Shown: positions 1 through 6,773 of the stretch, in pieces
Layout of the letters: each line of letters starts with the position of its first letter
Numbering within the stretch: the first letter of the stretch is position 1
NCBI GenBank assembly: GCA_949289715.1
Contig: CASEPJ010000046.1
Location: forward strand, 1 to 7,030
Direction of reading: 5' to 3'
Length of the DNA: 7,030 bases
From: an uncultured Clostridia bacterium
Lineage (GTDB): Bacteria; Bacillota; Clostridia; Christensenellales; CASEPJ01
Translations under genes and position numbers: made by a program
The notes under the pieces: generated by a model
What the model was told of the DNA's origin: nothing
The model's input: the letters and a program-made list of their open reading frames with translations, nothing else
Database searches by the model: none

Positions 1-100
1 AAAATTTAATAAATTAATTTTATTAATAATCTATTAAAGTTAAATTTTCAAAAAACTTTATTTTATTAAAATTTATGTTTGATAAAATTAATTTAAAATA

Positions 101-128
101 AAAAAACGGAAAAATTATTCCGTTTTTT
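101..128 (-). terminator. Intrinsic terminator after the aconitase-family gene
   Basis: An 11-bp perfect stem (101-111 pairing with 118-128) closes a 6-nt loop (112-117). On the minus strand it reads AAAAAACGGAA, loop, TTCCGTTTTTT, then continues into further T-rich sequence (ATTTTA). It begins 7 bp past the TAA of the hydratase gene, as expected for the end of this leftward transcription unit. The stem is flanked by A-runs on one side and T-runs on the other, so it could also stop rightward transcription. The paired core is only four GC pairs, so strength is uncertain, but form and position fit well. Confidence 0.85.
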
Positions 129-135
129 TATTATC

Positions 136-2373
136 TTATAAATTATAAAAATTAATTAAACATCCCGCCGTAATTATTTTTTTCTCATCGTCCGTCATAG
201 AATCTAATTTTAAATCGATTTCCTTTATTTTTTCGTTTTTTCTATAAAGTGCTGCTTTAAACGACAAATCACCTTTTTCAAATGCCGATTTAAAGTTTTT
301 TATTACAACAACATCGCCGACTTCATACCCGTCGAAATCTCCTATAAAAGGTAATATTCCCCAATTTATAAGATTGGAACGATATCTTTTAGTTGCGTAT
401 TCTTTTGCAATATTAGCTAAACCGCCCAAAACACGTTGACAACTTGCCGCCTGTTCTCTAGCAGAACCGTCACCCGGTTTATTGGCAAAAATAACGCTGC
501 CTATTTCCGAATTGTCTAAAGAAATATTTTCCGTTTTCAATATACTTGAAAATTCGGGCAGTTTCTGATTTTTTCTTCTCAGATTTTCGGCTTCTTTAAC
601 AGCTTTAGCCCTCATAACATATTCCGGATCTTTTCTCGAAAGAGTAAATTCGGCAAGTTTCAAAGGATTCGACCTGTATGAAGATGTTTCTCCACTGGGA
701 ATAAGCTCGTCCGTTGTCGTAACTTCATCGTGTATTACCGAACACATCTGCAAAATCAAGTTATCCTTCAATGCTATTTGTTCGGGCCAATCGGCAATAT
801 TAGGTCCGAATCGAAGCTGTATATTATCATTCGGTTTCATACAGCAATCGGTAACTTTATTTTCGTAAATTTTATTATTGAAATGGTAAACGGGAATATC
901 GCTGGTAAAATCCAATTCTTCAGCAGAAGTAAGCACTCCGCCGCTTACCGCAGTTGCGGCAATACTTCTTGCATCCATAAGGGCAACCGAAGCTAATTGA
1001 TTGTCTTTTGGCTTCGACCCTTCTCTGTTTACAAAATTTCTTGTTGTATGTCTTATCGACAAAGTATTATTGGCAGGCACGTCACCCGCCCCGAAACAAG
1101 GTCCGCAAAATGCCGTTTTCACAACGGCGCCGGCATCAAACAATTCAGATAATATATTATTTTTGCTTATTTCGTAATAAACGGGTTGGCTTGCAGGATA
1201 AACGGATAATGTAAAATCTCCGCCTACGTTTCTACCTTTCATTATATTTGCCGCAGCACAAATATTATCGTAAATTCCTCCCGCACAACCTGCAATAACG
1301 CCCTGTTCAATAACCAAGTTATTTCCAGATAGTTTTTCTTTTAAATTGAGTTTTACGTTAGAAGGTAAGATTTCGATTGCTTTTTTTTCTACTTCGTTTA
1401 AAATATCGTAGGGATTTCTTTTAAAATCTTCGATTTTATAAGCATTTGAAGGATGAAAGGGAAAAGCAATCATAGGTTTAATGTCACTTAAATCGATTTC
1501 TATCAATCCGTCATATTGAACCAAACCTGTAACTTTCATCTCTTTATAATCATTTTCTCTGCCGTGAATAGAAAGATATTCTCTTGTTTTCTCATCCGTC
1601 TCCCATATGGAACTTAAACAAGCAGTTTCGGTCGTCATAACGTCTATTCCGTTTCTGAATTCTTGAGATAGCCCAAAAATTCCCTCGCCGATAAATTCCA
1701 AAACAGCATTTTTAACCATACCGGATTTAAAAATTTCACCTATTAAAGCCAAAGCTACATCATGCGGACCGACATAAGGGCTGACTTTTCCCTCAAGTTT
1801 TACCGCAACCACTTTAGGATAGTTTATATCATAAGTTTTATTAAGCAACTGTTTAACAAGTTCGGGTCCTCCCTCTCCTACGGCCATAGTTCCCAAAGCC
1901 CCGTACCTTGTATGAGAATCGGAACCTAAAATCATCTTTCCGCAGCCGGCAAATTTTTCTCTCATATACGAATGTATTACAGCTAAATGGGGAGGAACGA
2001 AAATACCGCCATATTTCTTTGCCGCAGAAAGACCGAATAAATGGTCATCCTCGTTAATGGTTCCGCCTACTGCACAAAGACTGTTATGACAACAAGTCAA
2101 AACATACGGCAGAGGAAACTTTTTAAGCCCTGATGCTCTTGCGGTTTGAATTATACCTACATATGTAATATCATGAGATGCCATTGCGTCGAATTTTATT
2201 TTCAGAAGAGAATTTTTCTTTGTTTCCAAAATATTATGTTCTTTCAATATTTTATAGGCTAACGTATTTTTATAGGCATCCTCTATGGTTTTCACGTCGA
2301 ACTCTTTAGCCAAATTTTCAAAGGCAATTTTTTTTCCGTCTTTTAAATAAGTTTCACCGTCAGTTATTTTCAT
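136..2373 (-). CDS. Aconitase-family hydratase, YbhJ-like
   Basis: Aconitase-superfamily protein with catalytic domains and C-terminal swivel domain in one chain; 745 aa from the chosen start. Residue numbers here count from the upstream in-frame ATG at 2388 (750 aa). The three [4Fe-4S] cysteines are visible: C368 in GCAGGIYDN, and C428 and C431 in CGPC. Other aconitase landmarks are H101, H139, GSDSHT at 155-160, R450 and R455 in the RNFVNRE stretch, R572, and the swivel-domain loop GSARE at 641-645. Overall wording (GGTINEDDH at 108-116, GSDSHTRYGALGTMA) resembles the uncharacterised YbhJ-type hydratases more than AcnA or AcnB. Citrate/isocitrate interconversion is therefore plausible but not assured; another hydroxyacid may be the substrate. 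Three active-site positions differ from mitochondrial aconitase by motif alignment (Q72 to H72, D100 to C100, S643 to A643). The start at 2373 is preferred because GAGGA lies 5 nt before it, while the ATG at 2388 has no ribosome-binding site. No TCA-cycle neighbours are in the window. A terminator follows. Confidence 0.88.
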   Translation of the reverse strand: MKITDGETYLKDGKKIAFENLAKEFDVKTIEDAYKNTLAYKILKEHNILETKKNSLLKIKFDAMASHDITYVGIIQTARASGLKKFPLPYVLTCCHNSLCAVGGTINEDDHLFGLSAAKKYGGIFVPPHLAVIHSYMREKFAGCGKMILGSDSHTRYGALGTMAVGEGGPELVKQLLNKTYDINYPKVVAVKLEGKVSPYVGPHDVALALIGEIFKSGMVKNAVLEFIGEGIFGLSQEFRNGIDVMTTETACLSSIWETDEKTREYLSIHGRENDYKEMKVTGLVQYDGLIEIDLSDIKPMIAFPFHPSNAYKIEDFKRNPYDILNEVEKKAIEILPSNVKLNLKEKLSGNNLVIEQGVIAGCAGGIYDNICAAANIMKGRNVGGDFTLSVYPASQPVYYEISKNNILSELFDAGAVVKTAFCGPCFGAGDVPANNTLSIRHTTRNFVNREGSKPKDNQLASVALMDARSIAATAVSGGVLTSAEELDFTSDIPVYHFNNKIYENKVTDCCMKPNDNIQLRFGPNIADWPEQIALKDNLILQMCSVIHDEVTTTDELIPSGETSSYRSNPLKLAEFTLSRKDPEYVMRAKAVKEAENLRRKNQKLPEFSSILKTENISLDNSEIGSVIFANKPGDGSAREQAASCQRVLGGLANIAKEYATKRYRSNLINWGILPFIGDFDGYEVGDVVVIKNFKSAFEKGDLSFKAALYRKNEKIKEIDLKLDSMTDDEKKIITAGCLINFYNL

Positions 2374-2378
2374 CTTAT

Positions 2379-2383
2379 TCCTC
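2379..2383 (-). promoter_or_regulatory. Shine-Dalgarno GAGGA deciding the hydratase start
   Basis: GAGGA sits 5 nt upstream of the ATG at 2373, inside what would be codons 2-4 of the longer reading frame starting at 2388. The sequence directly before the 2388 ATG is TAAAATTAGTAA, with no purine-rich site. The shorter protein, starting MKITDGETYL, is therefore the likely product. Confidence 0.75.
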
Positions 2384-2400
2384 GTCATTTACTAATTTTA

Positions 2401-2429
2401 AGTATATTTTTACTATTTTTTTGTTTAAT
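2401..2429 (-). promoter_or_regulatory. Candidate sigma-A promoter for the hydratase
   Basis: TATACT (2406-2401) matches the -10 consensus at five of six positions and would put the transcript start about 20 nt before the ATG at 2373. With a 17-nt spacer the -35 position (2429-2424) reads ATTAAA, a poor match to TTGACA. The region is nearly all A/T, so chance matches are likely. The 68-bp gap after the alkylation-repair gene is the only space here that could host a separate promoter for the hydratase. Confidence 0.35.
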
Positions 2430-2441
2430 AAATTATTTTAA

Positions 2442-3146
2442 TTAATATTTATAATTCGCCGTCTGTTTTCTTTTTAACTTCGAAACAAACAACTTCTCAT
2501 CTTTTTCAACCCTCAAAGATTCGCAAATTTTACTTATTGCTTTATTGTGGGTAAAATCATCGAGAGTGTCGATTTTCAAATAGTCAATGGTCATTTTTTT
2601 ATCTTTTATATAAGCTATTGAAATAAACCAAGCTATAGCCATTTGAATGTAATATTCTTTTCTGTCTATTTTTTCTATAGCATTAAAAATGCTATCTAAA
2701 TATTTTTCCTCTGCAAAATAATCTAATAATAATACAATAGAAAAGCGTACAAAATATTCTTCTTCCGCTTTTAAATTTTTTATTGCATATTCAAACCATT
2801 TTTCCCTTTCGTCTTTAATCATATAAACATAGGCCGCCATTGAATCGCATACCGCCCAATTATTTATTTTTTTGACAAAAGGTATTATTTTTTTTATTTT
2901 ATCTTCGAAACTTTCTTTTACGGAAGCAATCGAAAAAGCAATAAGTAAATCGATTTCGTAATATTGGTTTTGTTTAAACATACAAAAATCTTTTATAAAA
3001 TCCTTGTTGCGTTTTAAAAAATTTTTTATAAAAGGTATTTTTAAACCAATTACGTTTTTTGCACCGGGAACTATTTTTAATGTAAAAGCCGCCGTTTTAT
3101 CATCCCTATTCGATAAAAAAAACTCAATGGTTTCTTCGTTTGTCAT
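2442..3146 (-). CDS. AlkD-like DNA alkylation repair protein
   Basis: A 234-aa protein, close in size to Bacillus cereus AlkD, and apparently all-alpha, as expected for the HEAT-like-repeat DNA glycosylases that remove N3- and N7-alkylated purines. Family-type segments in order: VIGLKIPFIKNF (32-43), NNWAVCDSM (95-103), YYIQMAIAWFIS (165-176) and FTHNKAISKICES (198-210). AlkD uses W109, D113, R148 and W187. Here W97, D101, R134 and W173 fall at nearly the same spacing (4, 33 and 39 residues against 4, 35 and 39), so the DNA-binding and catalytic set appears intact. The C-terminal end is lysine/arginine-rich. The gene starts 6 bp after the recA stop, and its ribosome-binding site lies in the last recA codons, so it is probably co-transcribed and translationally coupled with recA. 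No signal peptide or membrane segment is seen; it should act on DNA in the cytoplasm. The family call is firm; substrate range is inferred. Confidence 0.85.
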   Translation of the reverse strand: MTNEETIEFFLSNRDDKTAAFTLKIVPGAKNVIGLKIPFIKNFLKRNKDFIKDFCMFKQNQYYEIDLLIAFSIASVKESFEDKIKKIIPFVKKINNWAVCDSMAAYVYMIKDEREKWFEYAIKNLKAEEEYFVRFSIVLLLDYFAEEKYLDSIFNAIEKIDRKEYYIQMAIAWFISIAYIKDKKMTIDYLKIDTLDDFTHNKAISKICESLRVEKDEKLFVSKLKRKQTANYKY

Positions 3147-3152
3147 TTTTTA

Positions 3153-4232
3153 TTATTCCTCGTCGGAAACTACAGAATCGTCGGAAGATGTTTCAACATT
3201 TGCATTGCCCGATTTAATTTCTTCTTTAACTTTTTCCAAAATTTCATTAAACAGTTCTTTATTTTCAGAAAGCAGCTTTTTCACGTTATCCTTACCGTTA
3301 CCCAACCTTTCCTCTTTATATGAGAACCAAGCACCCGATTTTTGAATTATATCCAACTGAACGGCAAGATCTAAAAGACAGCCTTCGTTTTGTATGCCTT
3401 TACCGTAATAAATTTCAAATTCGGCGGTTTTAAAGGGAGGTGCCAATTTGTTTTTTACCACCTTGGCCTTTGTTTTGTTTCCTATAACTTCCTTTCCGTC
3501 TTTTATGGGTTCCCCTTTTCTTATATCCAACCTTATGCTTGCATAAAATTTAAGCGCTTTTCCTCCCGTGGTGGTTTCGGGACTGCCAAACATAACGCCT
3601 ACTTTATCTCTTAATTGATTAATAAATATAACGCAAGTTTTGGATTTGTTAATAATTGCGGTAAGTTTTCTCAAAGCCTGACTCATAAGACGAGCTTGCG
3701 CACCCATTTGCGCTTGTCCCATATCTCCTTCTATTTCGGCTTTGGGCGTTAAAGCGGCAACCGAATCTACAACCAACACATCTATAGCCCCGCTTTTTAC
3801 AAGCTGTTCGGCAATTTCTAATGCCTGTTCTCCCGTATCCGGCTGAGAAACATAAAGAGATTCCAAATTTACCCCTAAATTTTGAGCGTATTTGGGGTCA
3901 AGAGCATGTTCGGCATCTATAAAAGCAACAATTCCTCCGTTTTTTTGAGCTTCCGCTATAATATGTAAAGATACGGTAGTTTTACCAGATGATTCCGGTC
4001 CGTAAATTTCAACAATTCTTCCCCTCGGAACACCACCTATTCCCAATGCCATATCGAGAGTAAGGCAACCGGTAGAAATTACCTCAACAGGCACTATATT
4101 TTCACCGTTCATTTTTATTATAGAGCCTTTACCGTAAGCCTTTTCGATAATAGATATAGCCGCAGCAAGATTTTTTTGCTTATCCGCAGACGAATCGTCT
4201 ACTTGTTTTGCTTTAGTTTTATCGTCTTTCAT
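3153..4232 (-). CDS. recA: Recombinase RecA
   Basis: Full-length RecA (359 aa), the ATP-dependent strand-exchange protein of homologous recombination, which also serves as co-protease for LexA-type repressors. Visible elements: a lysine-rich N-terminal helix; Walker A GPESSGKTT at 78-86; catalytic E-H pair in DAEHALDPKYA (106-116); Walker B DVLVVDS at 151-157; the L1 region EGDMGQAQMGAQARLMSQALR (168-188, quoted as key residues only); the L2 region with INQLRDKVGVMFGSPETTTGG (from 204); and an acidic tail ending SDEE. The start at 4232 has AGAGG 6 nt upstream and overlaps the end of the cinA gene by 14 bp. recA has no intergenic promoter of its own, and I found no GAAC-N4-GTTC type SOS operator upstream in the window. 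Expression presumably comes from read-through or from promoters inside upstream genes. Confidence 0.98.
   Translation of the reverse strand: MKDDKTKAKQVDDSSADKQKNLAAAISIIEKAYGKGSIIKMNGENIVPVEVISTGCLTLDMALGIGGVPRGRIVEIYGPESSGKTTVSLHIIAEAQKNGGIVAFIDAEHALDPKYAQNLGVNLESLYVSQPDTGEQALEIAEQLVKSGAIDVLVVDSVAALTPKAEIEGDMGQAQMGAQARLMSQALRKLTAIINKSKTCVIFINQLRDKVGVMFGSPETTTGGKALKFYASIRLDIRKGEPIKDGKEVIGNKTKAKVVKNKLAPPFKTAEFEIYYGKGIQNEGCLLDLAVQLDIIQKSGAWFSYKEERLGNGKDNVKKLLSENKELFNEILEKVKEEIKSGNANVETSSDDSVVSDEE
3157..3161 (-). promoter_or_regulatory. Shine-Dalgarno of the alkD-like gene inside recA
   Basis: GAGGA is formed by the final Glu-Glu codons of recA (GAC GAG GAA TAA) and lies 10 nt before the ATG at 3146. 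A ribosome finishing recA would sit on this site, which favours coupled translation. The spacing is at the long end of normal. Confidence 0.6.
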
Positions 4233-4716
4233 TTGCCACCTCTTTATTCGGATTTTGATTTATAAATTTATAAGTCAAGCATAATGCCTGTTTAATAAAT
4301 TTTCTAATAATTTGTTTTCTGCTACCCTTTGCTTTCAAACGAAATGTTTTCGTTTTCGTTTTTGAAGCAAGCCCCAAAAAAGCCGTCCCGGCAATTTGCC
4401 CCTCCACAACTCCTTGTGCAACCCCGGTAATGGCAACGGCATAATCGCAATGAGAATTTTTTATAACCCCGTTTACCATAGCCTTTGCACATTCACAAGA
4501 AATTACGCCGTATGTTTGTTTTATATAATCATCCACTCCCAGCCTTTCTCTCTTGGCAAGAAAATCATATGTTACAAATCCCTCGTAAAAAACCGAACTT
4601 GCACCCGAAACTTTAATATAGGAATTTGCTATACCGCCGCCGGTAACCGATTCGGCGGTGGAGATTTTCTCTCCTTTTTCTTTTAATAAAGCAATAGTCT
4701 TTTGGGCATAATTCAT
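4219..4716 (-). CDS. CinA C-terminal domain protein (PncC-type NMN amidase)
   Basis: A 165-aa protein covering only the C-terminal domain of CinA, whose characterised members deamidate nicotinamide mononucleotide to nicotinate mononucleotide in pyridine-nucleotide recycling. The usual Bacillota CinA is about 410 aa with an N-terminal molybdopterin-binding-like domain (COG1058). That domain is absent, and there is no room for it because the ATG at 4716 shares one base with the pgsA stop. The nucleophile motif reads AESVTGG (21-27, S23) in place of the common AESCTGG. VTYDFLAK (48-55) keeps the conserved Tyr and Lys (Y50, K55). The glycine-rich loop usually like TGIAGPGGG...PVGT reads TGVAQGVVEGQIAGT (97-111) and has lost the AGPGG core. 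The catalytic Ser-Tyr-Lys set looks present, but the substrate loop is divergent, so activity is uncertain. GAGG lies 10 nt before the start. The slot between pgsA and recA is the classic cinA position. Confidence 0.85.
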   Translation of the reverse strand: MNYAQKTIALLKEKGEKISTAESVTGGGIANSYIKVSGASSVFYEGFVTYDFLAKRERLGVDDYIKQTYGVISCECAKAMVNGVIKNSHCDYAVAITGVAQGVVEGQIAGTAFLGLASKTKTKTFRLKAKGSRKQIIRKFIKQALCLTYKFINQNPNKEVANERR

Positions 4717-5291
4717 TATTTTAACGCCTCTTTGTTCTTAACCAAATAATTTACTCCGCTTAAAACGGTCAGCACGGTCGATATAATCAAAAATACAATT
4801 CCCGCATAATATATTACGGAATAAAATACTCCTTCAATCAACCCGCCTTTTAATATCATTAACAAAGGAAGAGCAATATCTTGCGTTACAGTTTTATACT
4901 TGCCCCATTTATCTGCAGCTATTACACTCCCATTACCTGCGGCAACCATTCTTAAAGCACTTACGGTCAATTCTCTTGCAAGCATAATTATCATTGCAAT
5001 AACACCCATTACCAAATTAAAGGTTCCTTCCTTTAAAATTCCGAAAGTTATAAGTAACGTCATAGCCGACATTACAAGAATTTTATCTGCAATTGGGTCA
5101 AGGAATTTTCCCATATCGGTTACCATATTATTTTTTCTTGCAAGATAACCGTCCAAAAAATCGGTAAATGCGGCAATAATAAATATTGCCGTAGCTATAA
5201 TACCGCTTAAAGAAAAATCAATCATAAATACCGCAACAAAAAAAGGAATTAAAATTATTCTTGAAACGGTCAATTTCATGGGTAAATTCAT
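4716..5291 (-). CDS. pgsA: CDP-diacylglycerol-glycerol-3-phosphate 3-phosphatidyltransferase
   Basis: A 191-aa integral membrane enzyme that makes phosphatidylglycerophosphate from CDP-diacylglycerol and glycerol 3-phosphate, the committed step toward phosphatidylglycerol and cardiolipin. The complete CDP-alcohol phosphatidyltransferase signature D-x2-DG-x2-AR-x8-G-x3-D-x3-D is present: D44, D47, G48, A51, R52, G61, D65, D69. Hydrophobic segments lie at about 8-23, 28-43, 71-86, 92-106, 137-147 and 158-180, the usual multi-span topology. The N-terminal MNLPMKLTVSR matches the family's short start before helix 1. AAGGA stands 7 nt before the ATG. Upstream is a 152-bp gap from rimO, the only gap in the ftsK-to-alkD run long enough for an independent promoter. 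The CDP-alcohol family has other members, but length and position favour PgsA. Confidence 0.94.
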   Translation of the reverse strand: MNLPMKLTVSRIILIPFFVAVFMIDFSLSGIIATAIFIIAAFTDFLDGYLARKNNMVTDMGKFLDPIADKILVMSAMTLLITFGILKEGTFNLVMGVIAMIIMLARELTVSALRMVAAGNGSVIAADKWGKYKTVTQDIALPLLMILKGGLIEGVFYSVIYYAGIVFLIISTVLTVLSGVNYLVKNKEALK

Positions 5292-5443
5292 AGTCTCATC
5301 CTTTTCAATTTTATTTATTTAATAATTTTCTTTTAAAAGCAATTATTTCGAGTCAACCGATTAAACATATATCGTATGAATTAGTTTTAAATTAGGTTTT
5401 TCATTAATTTAATAGTCTTACGCAATAAAATTTTAGCTTGCAA
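5292..5443. other. 152-bp rimO-pgsA intergenic gap
   Basis: Strongly AT-rich. On the minus strand TTGACT (5356-5351) would make a fair -35 box, but the -10 position 17 nt downstream reads AAAGAA, so I do not call a promoter. A perfect 10-bp palindrome CTTTTAAAAG lies at 5330-5339, and one arm of the inverted repeat covering the rimO stop lies at 5422-5430. No open reading frame or RNA gene is recognised. Confidence 0.5.
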
Positions 5444-5458
5444 TTAAACTTTTATTGC
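5422..5458 (-). repeat. Inverted repeat across the rimO stop codon
   Basis: GCAATAAAA (5422-5430) and TTTTATTGC (5450-5458) are perfect 9-bp complements separated by 19 nt. Past one mismatch, 5432-5435 also pairs with 5445-5448, extending the hairpin. The structure contains the rimO TAA (5446-5444). On the minus strand the downstream arm is followed by GTAAGACTATT, with no U-tract, so a standard intrinsic terminator is unlikely. A weak terminator or a 3'-end-stabilising or processing hairpin between rimO and pgsA is possible. Confidence 0.5.
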
Positions 5459-6760
5459 TCTGCCGAAAAAGTCGTAACCTTTAAAGGACTCTATATATAC
5501 ATTATATATTTCGCCTACATTCAAAGGAAAGTCCGCTTTAAAATATACGCAACCGTCTACATCAGGAGACTGAACGGATAGCCTGCCTTTAAATAGTTTT
5601 TTGGAAAAATCCATATCTTCGTATCTAACAGAAAAAATTTTACCCAAAAATTTCAAATTATTTTCTTTAACGACTTCATATTGCGTTGCTGCAAGCAATT
5701 TCAATCTTTGATTTTTCACCTTTTGAGTTATCTGCGGTTTAAGCAATTTAGAAGGGGTTCCATCCTCTTTAGAATATGTAAAAAAACCCGCATTATCTAT
5801 TTTAAATTCTTTAGTAAAATCCAATAAACTTTTAAAATCTTCTTCGCTTTCGCCCGGAAAACCCACCATAAAAGTTGTTCTTATTGTAATGTTATTGTCT
5901 TTTAATTTTTTTATAAGTTCTTTAATTTGAGCCGAAAAATTTTTTCTTCCCATTCTTTTAAGAACACTGTCCGAAATATGCTGCAAAGGAATATCCACAT
6001 ATTTTACCACCTTTTCGTTAACGCATATTTCATTTATAAGCTCATCGGTCATTCCGTCGGGATAACAATAAAGTAATCTTATCCATTCAATTTTTTCAAT
6101 GGATGACAGTTTTTTTATTAAACTAAGCAAATTAGAGCCATCGTGCAAATCTTTTCCGTAAGAAGTCGTATCCTGGGCAACCAAAATCAATTCTTTGACT
6201 CCCTCGTCGGCAAGCTTTTCAGCCCTTAACAACAAATCTTTTTCATTTAAGGACCTGTATTTGCCTCTTATGGAAGGTATCGTACAAAATGTGCAGTGAT
6301 TATCGCAACCGTCTGCAATTTTCAAATATGCATAATGCAGAGGAGTGGTTATTAATCTGTTTTCCCCGTTTAAAGGCAAACCTTTGCCCACAAAATTACA
6401 TTTTTTACCGATTATAACGTTTTTAATAGTTTCGTTAATTAAGGAATAATCGTCTACTCCCAAAACCGCATCTATTTCCGGTATTTCTTTAATAAGTTCA
6501 TCTGCATATTTTTCGGGCAAGCAACCGGTAACTATAAGCTTTTTATTATATACAGTCATTTGAAGAATGGTATCTATAGCTTCTTTTCTCGCCTTTTCTA
6601 TAAAAGCACAGGTATTGATAATAATTACGTCGGCCTCTTTCGGGTCTGCAGTTAGTCTAAAATTATGCAAAGCCCCTAACATTTCTTCGGTATCCACCCT
6701 GTTTTTGTCACACCCTAAGGATATTACAAAAATTTTATGCGGTATTTTACTGTTATTCAT
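5444..6760 (-). CDS. rimO: Ribosomal protein S12 methylthiotransferase RimO
   Basis: A 438-aa radical-SAM methylthiotransferase that adds a methylthio group to the conserved aspartate of ribosomal protein S12. The N-terminal UPF0004 domain carries three cluster cysteines: C17 in SLGCDKNRVDTE, C51 in NTCAFI and C80 in VTGCLPE. The radical-SAM cluster CxxxCxxC is C152, C156 and C159 within ADGCDNHCTFCTIPSIRG. Further family segments are DIPLQHISDSVLKRMGR (256-272), TTFMVGFPGE (295-304) and YSKEDGTPS (329-337). A TRAM domain (about 372-438) ends the chain. LGC-KN-VD-E wording and the ftsK-pgsA context separate RimO from the related tRNA enzymes MiaB and MtaB. The start at 6760 has GGAG 5 nt upstream, and the gene follows ftsK by 13 bp, so the two are likely in one operon. 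Confidence 0.95.
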   Translation of the reverse strand: MNNSKIPHKIFVISLGCDKNRVDTEEMLGALHNFRLTADPKEADVIIINTCAFIEKARKEAIDTILQMTVYNKKLIVTGCLPEKYADELIKEIPEIDAVLGVDDYSLINETIKNVIIGKKCNFVGKGLPLNGENRLITTPLHYAYLKIADGCDNHCTFCTIPSIRGKYRSLNEKDLLLRAEKLADEGVKELILVAQDTTSYGKDLHDGSNLLSLIKKLSSIEKIEWIRLLYCYPDGMTDELINEICVNEKVVKYVDIPLQHISDSVLKRMGRKNFSAQIKELIKKLKDNNITIRTTFMVGFPGESEEDFKSLLDFTKEFKIDNAGFFTYSKEDGTPSKLLKPQITQKVKNQRLKLLAATQYEVVKENNLKFLGKIFSVRYEDMDFSKKLFKGRLSVQSPDVDGCVYFKADFPLNVGEIYNVYIESFKGYDFFGRAIKV

Positions 6761-6773
6761 AAAAACTCCGTAT

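Noticed and set aside
35..60. Weak hairpin TAAAGTT/AACTTTA followed by T-rich sequence, a possible rightward terminator
   Set aside because: Seven mostly A-T pairs with a 12-nt loop in nearly pure A/T sequence; expected by chance, and no rightward gene is visible.
730..1214. Rightward open frames opposite the hydratase gene
   Set aside because: They are antisense to well-conserved aconitase motifs, have low-complexity translations with no recognisable domain, and lack ribosome-binding sites.
2375..3166. The 12-mer GACGAGGAATAA occurring both at the recA end and at the hydratase start
   Set aside because: Only two copies, each explained by a Shine-Dalgarno core and, in recA, by Asp-Glu-Glu-stop codons; no evidence of a repeat family.
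3004..3345. Rightward 113-codon frame, Ser/Phe-rich, spanning the recA/alkD junction
   Set aside because: Its composition is the reverse image of the acidic recA tail and lysine-rich coding sequence; no family features, and it crosses two real genes.
5328..5356. TTGACT as the -35 box of a pgsA promoter
   Set aside because: No acceptable -10 box at 16-18 nt spacing; the hexamer there is AAAGAA.
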